Notes under the pieces: generated by a model | Seen by the model: only the letters and a program-made list of their open reading frames with translations | The model's database searches: none | What the model was told of the DNA's origin: nothing | Position numbers and translations under genes: made by a program | Shown: piece after piece, positions 11,120 to 23,300 of the stretch | How the letters are laid out: every line of letters starts with the position of its first letter | Position numbering within the stretch: position 1 is the stretch's first letter | Assembly: GCA_045837725.1 (NCBI GenBank) | Contig: JBEWZL010000156.1 | Location: forward strand, 1-64,000 | Length of the DNA stretch: 64,000 nucleotides | Direction of reading: 5' to 3' | Origin: Vermamoeba vermiformis | Taxonomy: Eukaryota; Tubulinea; Echinamoebida

Positions 11120-11514
11120 ATGAATATTGCACTCATATAATGGGACTTTATCACGTTAATTCTTAAGATCATTCATTCTTTTAAATTAATCAAATCCGAT
11201 CTCGCAATTATTCCTTCCGCTCTCTTATCATTTATCTTGTATTTTCCTATCTATTTTAAAACCAAATAAAAATCTAATCTCTTGTTCCGTTTATAATTGC
11301 GTTCTCATTAATTTGACTTTTCCTATTAATTTTCAGGGGGTCCAGGGTCCAACCCTGGCACGTGGTAAATCAGTTTGTGCGAGTATCTTTTTGGTGATTG
11401 CTGGATCAGATCTGTTCACTGAAAAGTTAAAATCGAAACAGATTGAACGAGAATTAAATGAGCAGGTGTCAGTTTTCAATGAGATAAAGTTTTATATTTA
11501 CATTCGCAAGCTTT
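11120..11514. other. Intergenic stretch with a perfect 7-bp hairpin
   Basis: AT-rich DNA between the small ORF and the FAD synthase stop. It contains a strong inverted repeat CCAGGGT-CCA-ACCCTGG at 11342-11358, directly after a splice-acceptor-like TTTTCAG. No gene is supported here. Confidence 0.4.
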
Positions 11515-12909
11515 TCACTCTTTGTTCTTCTTTTGCCGTCCGATCCGTTCTAGCGCATCATCGTGCAAGTGATAGGCTTGTTTGAAGGTCTTAGTCTCGG
11601 GGTCAAATAGCGTAGGATTAGGCACTGTATCATTAACACCTCCAATAGAAGTATATCTAATTAAAAAGAACGTTTGTAAGTAAAACTAGAATTAAGTACG
11701 AATTTTGTAGCGGATGTGGCAAGTTAAGTGATTTGATTATGATCTTAGCGCTATTTAATACGTACCCTTGGTCATATAGACTGCAGTAAGGCAGCTTTAG
11801 ACTCAGTAAAAACTTCCATACATCGTCGTACTTCCAATCGAGTACTGGAAACACACGCATAAAGTCTGGAAATCCATTGTCTGTGGGCGTCATAGACTGT
11901 AATTTATCTATTACAGAATACATTAGTATCGTTAAGGCACTACGTTGTTATGTTATCCCGATCCAAGCCGTTACAAATTTTATTCTTATTCAAAATTGCA
12001 TAAAAATACTTAGAAATTTGGTAGATAATATAGCGTAAGCGGAGATTGATATTAAGTGTACCTGAATAAGGATCTGTACGCCTAGTACCCATAAATATAG
12101 CTTTGATATGCGGGTATTGTTCTTTAATCTCTTGCAGCCCTTGTTTGTAGTTATGTGACTCGATTGTAATGACGTGAAGATTGTACCTAAGTAGTATATT
12201 AATTAACTATTGATATTATAAGAAGTTGAAGGAGCTGATCTGAACGTTCTTTAGCAAAATAACGTCATCACTGCGGATCGCGCTAGAGCACGAAGCAATG
12301 TTGTTATAGAATTATATAGCAGTACTCACATTTCGGCTGTGCCATTCATAAAATCAGTTACTTCTTGAAAGCTGTCTTTCATCAGAAAATAAATTGCGTA
12401 CAATTTCATCGCATCTATGTGGCCGTCGTGTTCTATTTCTTTGCGCTTGACTTTATCATGCAATACTAAGAATATTAGGTGTAATAATACTACGCTGTCT
12501 TTGCCTCCATTGTATGCAACTGCAATCTCATTAAAACTACGAGCAAAAAATTAGATAAAAATCCAGAGTGGCAATAAATGAAAGAAAATTATATTAAGTT
12601 ATATGGTATAATTAATATTGATTTAAAATTAATTTTAGTGTGGTTGTAAAACAGATTTTACAAACGGACTTATGGAGATCAAGATTATTTACACAACAAA
12701 AATTACAATTAACGTCGGGATCTTTTATAAATAAATTATTAACAATATACTATTATATGTACGTACTTATACTTGCGGAATACTTCGACAATCAGTTGGA
12801 TCGAGTCATCTAACCGCTTCAAAAAATCTGTGTCGTTTGTTGCTCGTAGTAAATGCATTGCATGATCTAAATCGAAAGATAACTTATTTGACGAGATGGA
12901 TGACGTCAT
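11515..12909 (-). CDS. FAD synthase (FMN adenylyltransferase), PAPS-reductase fold
   Basis: This enzyme transfers AMP from ATP to FMN, the last step of FAD synthesis. The PP-loop is plain: [17 protein letters not shown]. It is followed by the family segments [14 protein letters not shown] and [20 protein letters not shown], then [20 protein letters not shown] and [13 protein letters not shown], all typical of yeast Fad1 and the C-terminal half of FLAD1. The N terminus has a short helical region and no molybdopterin-binding domain, so it is the single-domain type. About five exons. I use ATG 12909 ([13 protein letters not shown]), since the longer frame upstream begins with TTG. The stop is at 11515 after GRQKKNKE. 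Confidence 0.85.
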
Positions 12910-13171
12910 GTTGTGCTCTTTCGTGCAGGATCTTTCATAAATACCGATTGAATTCACCAAAAACCATCTTGTTCACCGAAATGTCTTTCGAAACCTTTCC
13001 AAAACCCAATATAACTCATAGTATACAGTATTCGTCAACTAAGGCTGTGTTAATGCGGTAATTGAGGGTCATTGCCAAATAGAAGAAAAGATCGGCAAGA
13101 TGAATTTTCGCATTTTATTAACAAAAAGGGGTGTTTGAATTATATTATGACTACATATTACAAGGGTTTCA

Positions 13172-15163
13172 TTACTCGGTCTTTTGACCAGACGGATCTT
13201 GCTTCCTTGCTTGTGCGACGAGCGAGACGGCAAGGTACGATAAATACAAGGTAATTGCAGTAGAGGCTAATGACGGAGATTGAGGGTTGTAATTGTGTAC
13301 GAGCCAGCCTCCAAAAGTAGGCGCAACAATTCTATCAATAAGGAGCAGTTAGGTTTAGTTAAAGTTCAATAGTAAATCTGGAATCCGATCCAAAAGTATA
13401 TTCGCGAATATTGAGTAGAACGCTTACCTTGTGAGTGACCCTAAAGCAGCTGAAAAGCCAAGAGTACTTCCAACAATTGACGGATGAACTTCGGTCCTAA
13501 AAATTATTCTTTTAGTAATCGTGTGGGCACGCGACTTTTGACCACTCTAAACACTTACGAAACGAGCGTAGAGATCAAGGTATTGGAAATTCCGCTTAAG
13601 AAGCCCAAGGGCACCATCATCAATGCATGTTGCAAATAAGACCTAAAAAGGAAAGTTAAAAAATTACGCTAGATCTGGTGGATCCGACAAAGGTTACATA
13701 CGAGGTAAATCCAGAAACGAAATAAGATATAGCCAATAAAGGCAATGAATACGTCAATAACTTCAACACGCCATATTTAGCTGTGAGCTTATGGACTCCT
13801 CGTGCTTGAACCATCGAAAACACGATACCGTACAACGCTAGCAAATAGCTATTCGATCTATTTAAAGTATTAATACGACATTAGTAATATAAATAATGCA
13901 TTTTAACTTACTTTGCGTCCAAATTGAGCACCATCGAGTTATAAAATCCAAAAGTACTTTCAAACAAAGTAAAAACAGTGCCGTAGCATAATCTCAACCA
14001 GAGAATTTTGCCTATATCAATATATTAACTAAGTATTCGTATATATATTAATAGAATAGAATTCTGATACTTACGCAATCGCGGTTGTTGAAGACAAGTC
14101 CAAAATGCATTCAAATTCGGCAAGAATTCAGACTTATCGGCTTGAATTAATCTCTTCTCTTTAGGCAGCGATTCTTTTAAGAAGAATATGATACTAAATG
14201 ATTTATATTAAAATACTGAAACACTATAATTGCGGATCTAATAATAAAAGTTACTTTACCTAATAAGGTTAATGAGCGACAAGCCGGCAGCGATTTGTGC
14301 AGGTAATTTAGGATTGATATGCACGACTGAACCACCAATAGCAGGACCAAGAATAAATCCTAAGCTAAATTTGGATCTGTTAATCTCGAGAATTTATGAC
14401 GTTGGTGTTTATAGAAATTAATTGCAGAAATCATTTTTATGATAAATTTCGATAAATATTACTTACCCAAACGCAGCGTATAACATGCCCATTCCTTTAG
14501 CGCGCTGGTCCTTTGTCGTGACGTCTGACAAACAAAAAAGTTAGAAAATTTTGCAATAAATAAGCGATTAATGGTCTGATTATGCCTCATTATTATAGTT
14601 CTGTTGCTCTTATGCATTAATTTTTACCTGCAATGTACGCTTGTGCGAGGGAGATATTTCCTCCTAAAATTCCGTCCAAGATCCGACTAAAGAACAACAT
14701 GAACGGGGTCGTGGCTATAAAATAATATTAATCAATATTTCCTTATGATTCTTCATATTTATTATAATTTAGTTGCAATTTCCAGTGTGATTTTCAATTT
14801 TGCTAAAATATTTACCTTGAGCTAACATTATGAAGCTAGCCAATGTGCCCAATACGCAAATTATAAGCAAAGGCTTGCGTCCATATTTATCTGATAATAT
14901 GCCGATGAAAGGAACGGCGATCAACTGAAACAAGGTTAGGACATGATTCTTAATTGTAATATATTGAATTACTCGACGTCATATCAAAATCGGAATATTT
15001 TAGAATTATTTACCTGTGCGATTGCGTTTGAGGTTTGTAAGAGTCCGATCTCCGTTGGATTCAATCCGTATTCTTTACTAAGATACGGGAATAACGGCAG
15101 GACAATACTAAATCCTAATATATCTACAAGTACAAATAAGAATAGAGAAACTAACGGACTCAT
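13172..15163 (-). CDS. Major facilitator superfamily transporter, TetA/MFSD10-like
   Basis: A 12-helix MFS carrier spread over about ten short exons. It starts at ATG 15163 with MSPLVSLFLFVLVDILGFSI and has the helix 1-2 signature LPLFPYLSKEYGLNPTEIG. The loop 2-3 motif is DKYGRKPLLIICVLG, and GFGLGFILGPAIGG-type sequence (LYAAFGLGFILGPAIGG) marks helix 5. The central loop is charged (SESLPKEKRLIQADK). The C terminus ends KQDPSGQKTE at 13172. The pattern matches tetracycline-type antiporters and metazoan MFSD10, whose substrates are organic anions; the substrate here is unknown. It is divergent from SMC3 with about 730 bp between starts. Confidence 0.8.
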
Positions 15164-15893
15164 CTTGCAAGACGCCGTCAGATCTTGAGAAGATTACGTA
15201 GAGGCCTCGATAAATTAAACACAACGTTAATAAATAGAGCGATCAATCAACTAAGATATCGCCAGTGTTGTGTTGTTACTATCAACAATAAATAAAGATG
15301 TAAAAAGATATTCCCAAACGAAAAGGCACAAAGTGGCTCGTGCGACTCAAATGGGAAAAACACAACCCAAACCCAAACCCAAATGAACCTTCAAAATGAG
15401 GCTAAAAATACCTCTTCTCGTTGATATCATCTTGATGATTATTATACAATTACACTGTAAGCAAGCTGTGGGCAGATCGAAATAAATTTGTCAACAACGG
15501 TTATTCGACCGACTACTAGATTTATTGAAGTGATCGTTTAAATTAATCCTAACGGTTAAAATATCTTAATTAATTGTCGTTAATCCTAACATGAATCCAC
15601 GGTTTTACCTTGATCTCGACTATCTTACCTTTTCTCCAAGCCTTTTGTTTCCTTAATACACCACTTTAGAGACTATATTTTAGTTTGGATTTCTCTTTGT
15701 TGTTGTTACGTAGTTATAATCAAAAGAAAATGAATTGACCAATAGTTTCGTTTCGCGGGGTTTTCGGCGCGCATTTTTGGCGGGCAATGAAAAAATCATT
15801 TATCTTTTTCGCTCTTGTGTATTTACAACAAGCGTCAAGACGAACTTTCTAACTTTAAGTTGTTATTCTGGATCGTCTTAACAGCTCCTCATA
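15164..15893. other. Divergent promoter region of MFS carrier and SMC3
   Basis: 730 bp between two divergent start codons. It contains a short ACCCAA-type run near 15361-15385 and a GGCGCGCATTTTTGGCGGG stretch at 15768-15786 that holds TTTGGCGGG, an E2F-like core, 108 bp before the SMC3 ATG. E2F control of a cohesin gene would fit, but this is inference. Confidence 0.35.
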
Positions 15894-18800
15894 ATGCATA
15901 TTAAGAAAGTAATTATCAAGGGTTTCAAATCCTACTCCTCGCAGTCGGATTTCGATACTTTTCACCCTAGAACCAACGTAATCGGTATGTATATATTTAA
16001 TATAGGCTTCATATAATTTTTGAGTCGATCTGGCAAGTTTTCTAATTTTTGTTTTAAATCAGTTGGTAAAAACGGAGCTGGTAAATCAAACTTTATTGAT
16101 GGTAAGCATTTAATGTGCTATATTAGCGCTCGATTTAATATTAAACGATTTCTTCTAGCCATCAGATTCGTTCTTAGCACAGACAAGTATCGCAAGCTCC
16201 GATCTGAAGACAGAAAGGCTTTGTTGCACGTAAGTCCTATTGATTTAATATACGCGAGTAAGTACTAATATCATCTGATGCATAGCACGGTACTAAAGAT
16301 ACCGTCTTGTCTGGCTATGTCGAAATCCACTTTGATAACAGCGACAAGCGTTTGCCGGTAAGAAATCAATTCCTTAAAAATATGTTAAATATTATGGAGG
16401 TTTTATTGTTGGATTAAACGCTAACTGCATCTGATTCTAAGGTGGATAGCACTGAAGTCATCTTGCGAAGAAACATTGGTTTGAAGAAGGACGAATATTT
16501 TTTGAACAACAAACACGTCTCGTAAGTACATTATTGATAAATTGGCCTTTGAAAATTTGATTTTGTCAAATCTGAGTTGGCGCCAAAAAACCTAAATCCG
16601 CCAAATAATCTCCTAAAATATCCTAATTAATTCCCTATTTTTTTAGAGCTGAGGACGTTATGAACTTGTTCGAATCCGCTGGTTTTTCGCGCTCTAACCC
16701 TTACTACATTGTCATGCAAGGTCAAGTCCAAGCTCTTGCCAAAATGAAGGCCTCTGAACGCCTTGAACTCTTGAAAGAAGTCGCTGGTACCAACGTGTAC
16801 GAAGAGCGTCGCGCTGAGAGTTTGAAGATTCTGCAAGACACTGAGAGCAGAAAAAAGAAGATCGAGGAAGTTCTTGCGTACATTGAAGAACGTCTTTCTG
16901 AGCTCGAATCTGAAAAGAACGAATTGAAGGAATACCAACAACTTGACAGAGACCGTCGTGCGTTGGAGTACTCCATCTACGAATCTGAAAAGCGAGCGTG
17001 CGATGAACAACTTGCTGAGCTCGAAGAATCACGTGACACTGATGCCACCAAAGTAACACAATTCCATCAACAAGTGCTGAGCAGACACGACGCTGTCAAG
17101 GCCGCGGAGAAGGAGCTTAAGGCATTGTTGGCCGATCAAAGCAGAGCTACTGCCGATAAGGATCTGTACCAAGGCGAGAAGCAAGAGTACATCAAAGCCA
17201 AGGCCAGATTGGAACTTGAACTTAAGGACTGCCAAGACATCATTGCTGCTCACGAGAACAGACGCAAAGACATCTCCAACGAACTGAAGGACGTGCAAAA
17301 GTCCATCAAGAAGACCAACTCAGACCTCGACAAAGCCCGTCCTAAGTACCAAGACGCCGTCAAAGAAGAGGCTGACTTGAAGGAGAACTTGAGCTCGAAA
17401 GAACGCAAGGTCCAAGAACTTTATGCCAAGCAAGGTCGTAACGCCCAGTTCTCGTCCAAGAAGGCTCGTGACGACTGGATCAAGAAGGAAGTTAAAGAAC
17501 TCGAAGCTGCTGTCAACACTAAGAAGAAGCAATTAGAAGCTGTCCAAAAGGAGCTCGAAGAAATCGACGAGCGTCTTGGCAAATCAAAGTCTAAGTCAGA
17601 CGACAGAACCAAGGGTCTTCAAGAGCGCAAGGAAGCTTTGGACAAATTGAACGACGAATACAACGACCTCAAGAACAAGCGAGACGAATTCGCTAACCGC
17701 AGAAAGGACTTGTGGCGCCAAGAAGCTGAGAGCGAGAGCGAGACTTTGCGCCTTCGCACTGAATTATTGAAGGTCGAACGTCAATTGCAATCAACTGTCA
17801 GCAAAGAAGTCAACCAGGGTCTTAGCTCCATCAGAAGAATCGCTGGAGAACAAAAGATCAGCGGTGTCTACGGCCCTATGATCGAGTTGTTTGACGTCGA
17901 TGAAGAATATATGGCCGCTGTTGAAGTCACTGCCGGCAACAGTCTGTTCTACGTTGTAGTTGACACTGACAAGACTGCCACGACTTTGTTGGACGAATTG
18001 AACAAGGAGCGCGCTGGTCGTGTTACGTTCATTCCTTTGAACCAGCTTGCCACTAAGGAGCCCAAGCACGCTGCTTCTTCATCAGCCACACCTTTGACTG
18101 ACATTCTCACTTACGACAAGAAGACCTACGAGAAGGCATTCAACCAGATTTTCGGCAAGACTTTGCTTTGCCAGACCCTCGAAGTTGGTGCTCAAATCTC
18201 CAAGTCTCACAACATGAACTGCGTCACCCCGCAAGGAGACCAAATCAACACTAAGGGTGCTTTGTCCGGTGGTTTCTACGACGTCCGTGTGTCCAGACTG
18301 AAGGCCATGAAGACCATTAAAGAGTACCGCGAGAAGTTGCGTGGCATTACTGAGCAATCAAAGAAACAGAAGAAGCAAATTGCTGACTGTGATCAACGCA
18401 TCAACCAGATCCTCGGTGAAATGCAAAAGATCGACACTGAGCGCGCTAAGCAACACGAGGCTTACGAGACTTTCGACACTAAGGCTAGATCTAGTGCCAA
18501 GAAGATGTTGGAAGACCAAGAGAAGTTGGAGCAGAAACAACGCGAGTACAACGAGCAACAAAGCTCTATTACACAGTTGGAAGAGTCTATCAAGGCTCTC
18601 CGTGCTGAATTAGGAACTGAATTGCTCGACAAGCTCACTGCTGCCGAACAAAAGCAACTGCGCGAGCTCAACGACGACATCACTAAGTTGAACGAAGAGC
18701 TCATCAAGGTCTCGCAACAACGCGCTCAATTGGAAGGTCAAAAGAACGAGTTGGAGAACTTGCTGCAAAACTTTTTGTTGAAGAGACAAGAAGAGTTGGA

Positions 18801-20111
18801 AGGTGTTTTGAACTCACTCGAGATCAGCGAAGAACAAACACGTTTGAAGCGCATTCAATCCGACTTGGACGGTGTCAACGCCTCACTTGCTGACATTAAC
18901 AAGCGCCAATCAGAGTTCGAAAGCAAGATTGAAGACAACAACAAGGCTATCAACGATCTCAAGAACAGAATCGAAGATCTTAAGAAGAGCGAGAGCGATG
19001 CCCAAAAGAAACTTCAAAACGAGTCTAAGAACATGGAACGATTGTTGAACAAGCGAAGTATGCTGTTGCAGAAGCGCGAAGAGAGCTTGAAGAAGATCCG
19101 CGACATTGGCTCGTTGCCCACTGAAGCCTTGGAGAAGTTCCGCGAACTCGAACTTCAGGATATGCACGTGCAATTGCGTGACATCAAGAACAACTTGAAG
19201 AAGTACAGCTCCGTCAACAAGAAGGCCTTGGACCAATACGTCAACTTCACTGAGCAACACGAAGACTTGTCTAACAGAAAGAACGAGTTGGATGCCAGCA
19301 AGGGCGCCATTGACGAGCTCGTCGAAGAGTTGGATCGCAAGAAGGACGAAGCTATTGAAAGAACTTTCAAGGGAGTTGCCAAGTTCTTCAGCGAAGTCTT
19401 TTCAGAACTGACTGGAGGTGGCCGTGCCAACTTGATTATGCAAAAGGTAAGTCCTAAGTGGCTCTTATGATCGTTGTTTATGAGTGCTAACGTTATTGTT
19501 GAACAGCCTAAAGGTGAAAAAGAACTCGAAGGCCCCGAGAGAATTCGAAGCTACCGTGGTGTTGAAGTTCAAGTCGCATTCAACCCTAACGCCCCTGAAT
19601 ACCAAAACATGTCTCAATTATCAGGTACGCATGGCTACTAAGTAACCATAGTGACAAGGCTTCGTATTAATCCTGTCTTATTCTCGTAGGTGGTCAACAA
19701 TCATTGGTCGCACTTGCTTTGATCTTCGCCATTCAACGTTGCGATCCTGCACCGTTCTATGTGTTTGACGAAATCGACCCTGCCCTCGACGATAACCACC
19801 GACATGCAGTCGCTGTGATGATTAAGAAGCAATCGAAGGTCATCCAATTCATCACCACTTCGCACAGACCTGAGCTCGTGTCCGCTGCCCACAAGTGCTA
19901 CAAGATCACGTTCACCAACAGAGTCAGCAACATTGTGTCCGTTATGACTGAAGAGGCCTTAGAGCTCATTAAAGAGGTCGAAGAAGAAGAGGACGCGCAA
20001 CAAGAGCGCTCTCGATCGGTCAATGTCAGTCGAACGAGCAGAAACAGATCCGTTGAAGCTGCGCAGTCTGAAGAAGAAGAGGCTGAAGGCGGTGAAGCTA
20101 GCGATGAATAA
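15894..20111 (+). CDS. SMC3: SMC3, cohesin ATPase subunit
   Basis: The structural maintenance of chromosomes 3 subunit of cohesin, about 1,190 residues over nine exons. It starts MHIKKVIIKGFKSYSSQ at ATG 15894. Walker A is VGKNGAGKSNFID. The acetylation loop IGLKKDEYFLNNKH keeps the two adjacent lysines that ESCO enzymes modify. QGQVQALAKMKASERLELLK follows, then a long coiled coil, the hinge (ISGVYGPMIELFDVDEEYMA to GDQINTKGALSGGFYD) and the return coiled coil. The signature is LSGGQQSLVALALIF and Walker B is FYVFDEIDPALDDNH. The tail is unusual in being acidic and Ser/Arg-rich (EEEEDAQQERSRSVNVSRTS) to the stop at 20111. Almost the whole central part is one large exon from about 16647. Confidence 0.95.
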
Positions 20112-20355
20112 GCGTGTTTTGTTCGTATTTGCGTGTAGTTGATTAGAATTGTAATATAGTATTAAAACATTATCTAAAAACGAGATCGGATCCGTTGGGC
20201 AGCTTAAGCTTTACTTGACTTAACGTCGTTATTCAAAACAACGTTGAACAGGAGCTTAAATTGTGCTCGCATTTGCTCAGGTGGTCTGAGGCTGATTCGA
20301 GGAAATTAACATCCATTTTTCAGTCATAAATTTCCATCATTACAGATCACCATAA

Positions 20356-23300
20356 ATGAGCGTACGAAAAAGAGAAAGAGACATTGATGATGATATGAGC
20401 GAGGAGGATTACATACCAAAGGCAAAGAAACCCCGCGTAGATCAGAACGAAAAAGCCGACGCCAAAAAATCCAAAAACAAAAATAAAAAAAAGGAGATGG
20501 ATGCCGAGCCTGTCTATGACATGGAAGCTGACCAGGAATGCGTAGAACTGCCGCCAGAAATTCTTGTGCAAATATTTGGATATCTTCGAAGAAAAGATCT
20601 TAATTCTGCTGGTCGCGTGAACCACCATTGGCAGCTGTGTTCGAGAGATGATTCATTATTTTGGCTGCCTATTTGGAAGATCGGTTTGCGCGAAGATAAG
20701 GGCGGTTATGATGCCGCCTTATGTTGGAACAAAACGTCGTCCTATCTAAAGCAAACACACCAAAGTAATCGATTATATATGGACCTTCGCATTATACAAC
20801 CCGATCTTAAGATCTAACTTATTATTATAGAGCTAATGCCCAAAGCAGCCCGCGAGTTTCACTTTGGAGAGGCAGCCGTAAACGCGACACCAGTCTCTGC
20901 AACAATGATCCAAGGCGGTATGCTGTCTGGCTTAAATACTAAACATAGTCGCGACGTTACTATGTTTGTCGTGGTAAGTGCTTTCTTAGCAAAGAAAAAT
21001 GGTGCCTTTTTTCTAAGAATTGGATCGCATATTTTAGCTCAAAGATAAGAAAGGCCAGGCGATTGCCATGACACGATTTGTTGCTCCTAATGCATGTTGG
21101 GCCCCTGATTTGTCAATGGATTGCTATCGCCATACCATCAGCCCGAATAACTCCTTCCCAGCTGGAGTCAAGGGGTACACTCTCGACATTGAAGTGCAAC
21201 CGTGGAGGTAAGCATGCTATTAATAACACTCGTACCGAATTTATTGTAAACCGCCATTTTATTTTCCTAGAATTGAGCGTGATGTGCGTGAAGGAGCGGC
21301 GCAGCACCAAGCCGTTGGTGGATTCGTTCGACGAATTGTTAACAAGCTGAAAAATTCTACTAATAGCTATGACTTGGACATTACCGAGTTTTTTGATCCG
21401 AAAGAATGTTATTTGCCTGCGGTAAGTCTCGTTTCTTATTTCTAACGAATTCTCTACCCACGCTCGATCGTACAGGTTGTGCCCACGTTATCAGAACAGC
21501 CTGACAAGATTAAAGGGGTTAAACTGCACCAATATCAACTCAGCGCCATTAACTGGATGTTAGCGACTGAAACAAGCCAAAAGGGTAAGCGGTTTTGAGG
21601 CATTTTATTCCTGGATCCGTCTTTCGTATGCACACCGGTCTGGCCGCAAAATAGTCAAGTGGTACCTCCTTATGTGAAATATATTGAATAATATGATCTC
21701 CGAACGACCTAGTTGTGGTTAGGACGTACTTTTTGTTTAGAAAAACCGACAATAGTTTGAGGAGGGCTATTTGCTAACCGTTTGTTTATTCGTAGCCTTC
21801 ACGATTTCTCCATTATTCCCTGCTGTTGCCAATTTGTCCGTGTTCATTGGTGAAAGAGAGCACAAGTTCGTAACGAATGATAACGCGAAAGCATACGATT
21901 GGAATATTATGCCAAAGGGCGGAATTTTAGCGGATGAAATGGGCTTGGGAAAAACGATGGAAATGATCGGACTTATTTTATCGAATCCGATGAAAGAAGC
22001 GCCTGAAGCCAAACCCTACTTTAGTACCAAAGCAACCTTGGGTAAGGCTTACTAAAGGACTAAATGGTTCATATTCTTAATATATTCTGACTTATTAATA
22101 TAGTCGCTTGTCCGAACCATTTGGTGCAACAGTGGCACAACGAGATTGAAAAGCATTCGGCCGACAAACTCAAAATTTTGCAATTAACGACCATCAATCA
22201 CATTAAAGCAACGACTTATCAACAGATTATCGATGCTGGTAAGTCTTAATGACCATGTATTATCAATTGCTGCCAATCCTTGAAATGTCCTCATTTTTTT
22301 GATGGATCGCGTACTGGACAAATTTATTAATTTAAAATTCAAAGTTATTTCTTAGAGCCGCGGCTATTAATATCTCATTTTTAATCAGACGTTGTTATCG
22401 TATCATACAACTTGCTTCAAAACAAAAACTACGTCGCGTTTCCGCACGATCCGAAGACTTTTGGTGTCAAGAAACAAAAGAAATATCTTTTAGAATCTAT
22501 CGGCATCGAAGACGAGCCGTCAGTTGCTGACCTGACAGCGTACAAGCGCATGACATTGATGCGCAAGTCACTTAAAGAGGTGCAAGACAAACAGCCGAAG
22601 AGTATCAAAGGCGTGATTCTCGATCACTTCCATTGGCACCGCATAGTTATGGACGAAGGTCATGAACTCATTAACGATAAAACTGTCAACGGTAACTACC
22701 CTAATTATGATCACCTTTATTACTTTTCGAAACAAAAATCAAAGCAAAATAATTATTTTGATGTCGGGCATTGTAAACTTACCAATCTTGCTAGACTTTA
22801 TGCTTGCCAAATTTAGAAAGACCTACGCGTGGTACATGACCGGAACGCCGTTCCCGACTTTGTAAGTATAAAATAAGTGCATAATAAGGTTTAGAAGATG
22901 ATGTATTAATACGGAGCTAATAATAGCAACGCGCTCGATGGCGTGAGAAAATTTTTGGATTTTTACGTGCCCAAGCCAAATGAAACATCAAAGGATGACA
23001 AAGATGAGGAGGACGATGAGGATGGGGAGGGCGATGAAGATGAGGACGATGATTTTGGCACTTTTGGCACCTTCACTAGCACTCACTTGGACAATGTAGA
23101 TTTTAAGGACTATCCCGAGTACCGCAAATCAAGCTATTTAAAGTACGGCAATTGGAATAGAAGCGAGAGAAAGCCTTATAACATCTTGTACTTTGAGTAA
23201 GTATTCCCGATCGATCTGGAGATATTTCCAAAAAAGGAAACTGATAGCATTTACGACAGCAATATCCTGAACAACATGTTAGTTGACAATTTGCTTTGGC

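Noticed and set aside
15358-15390. Telomere-like ACCCAA repeats
   Set aside because: Only about three units between two ordinary genes, with no longer array.
16627-19430. Many minus-strand frames opposite SMC3
   Set aside because: Leu-rich shadows of the coiled-coil coding sequence.
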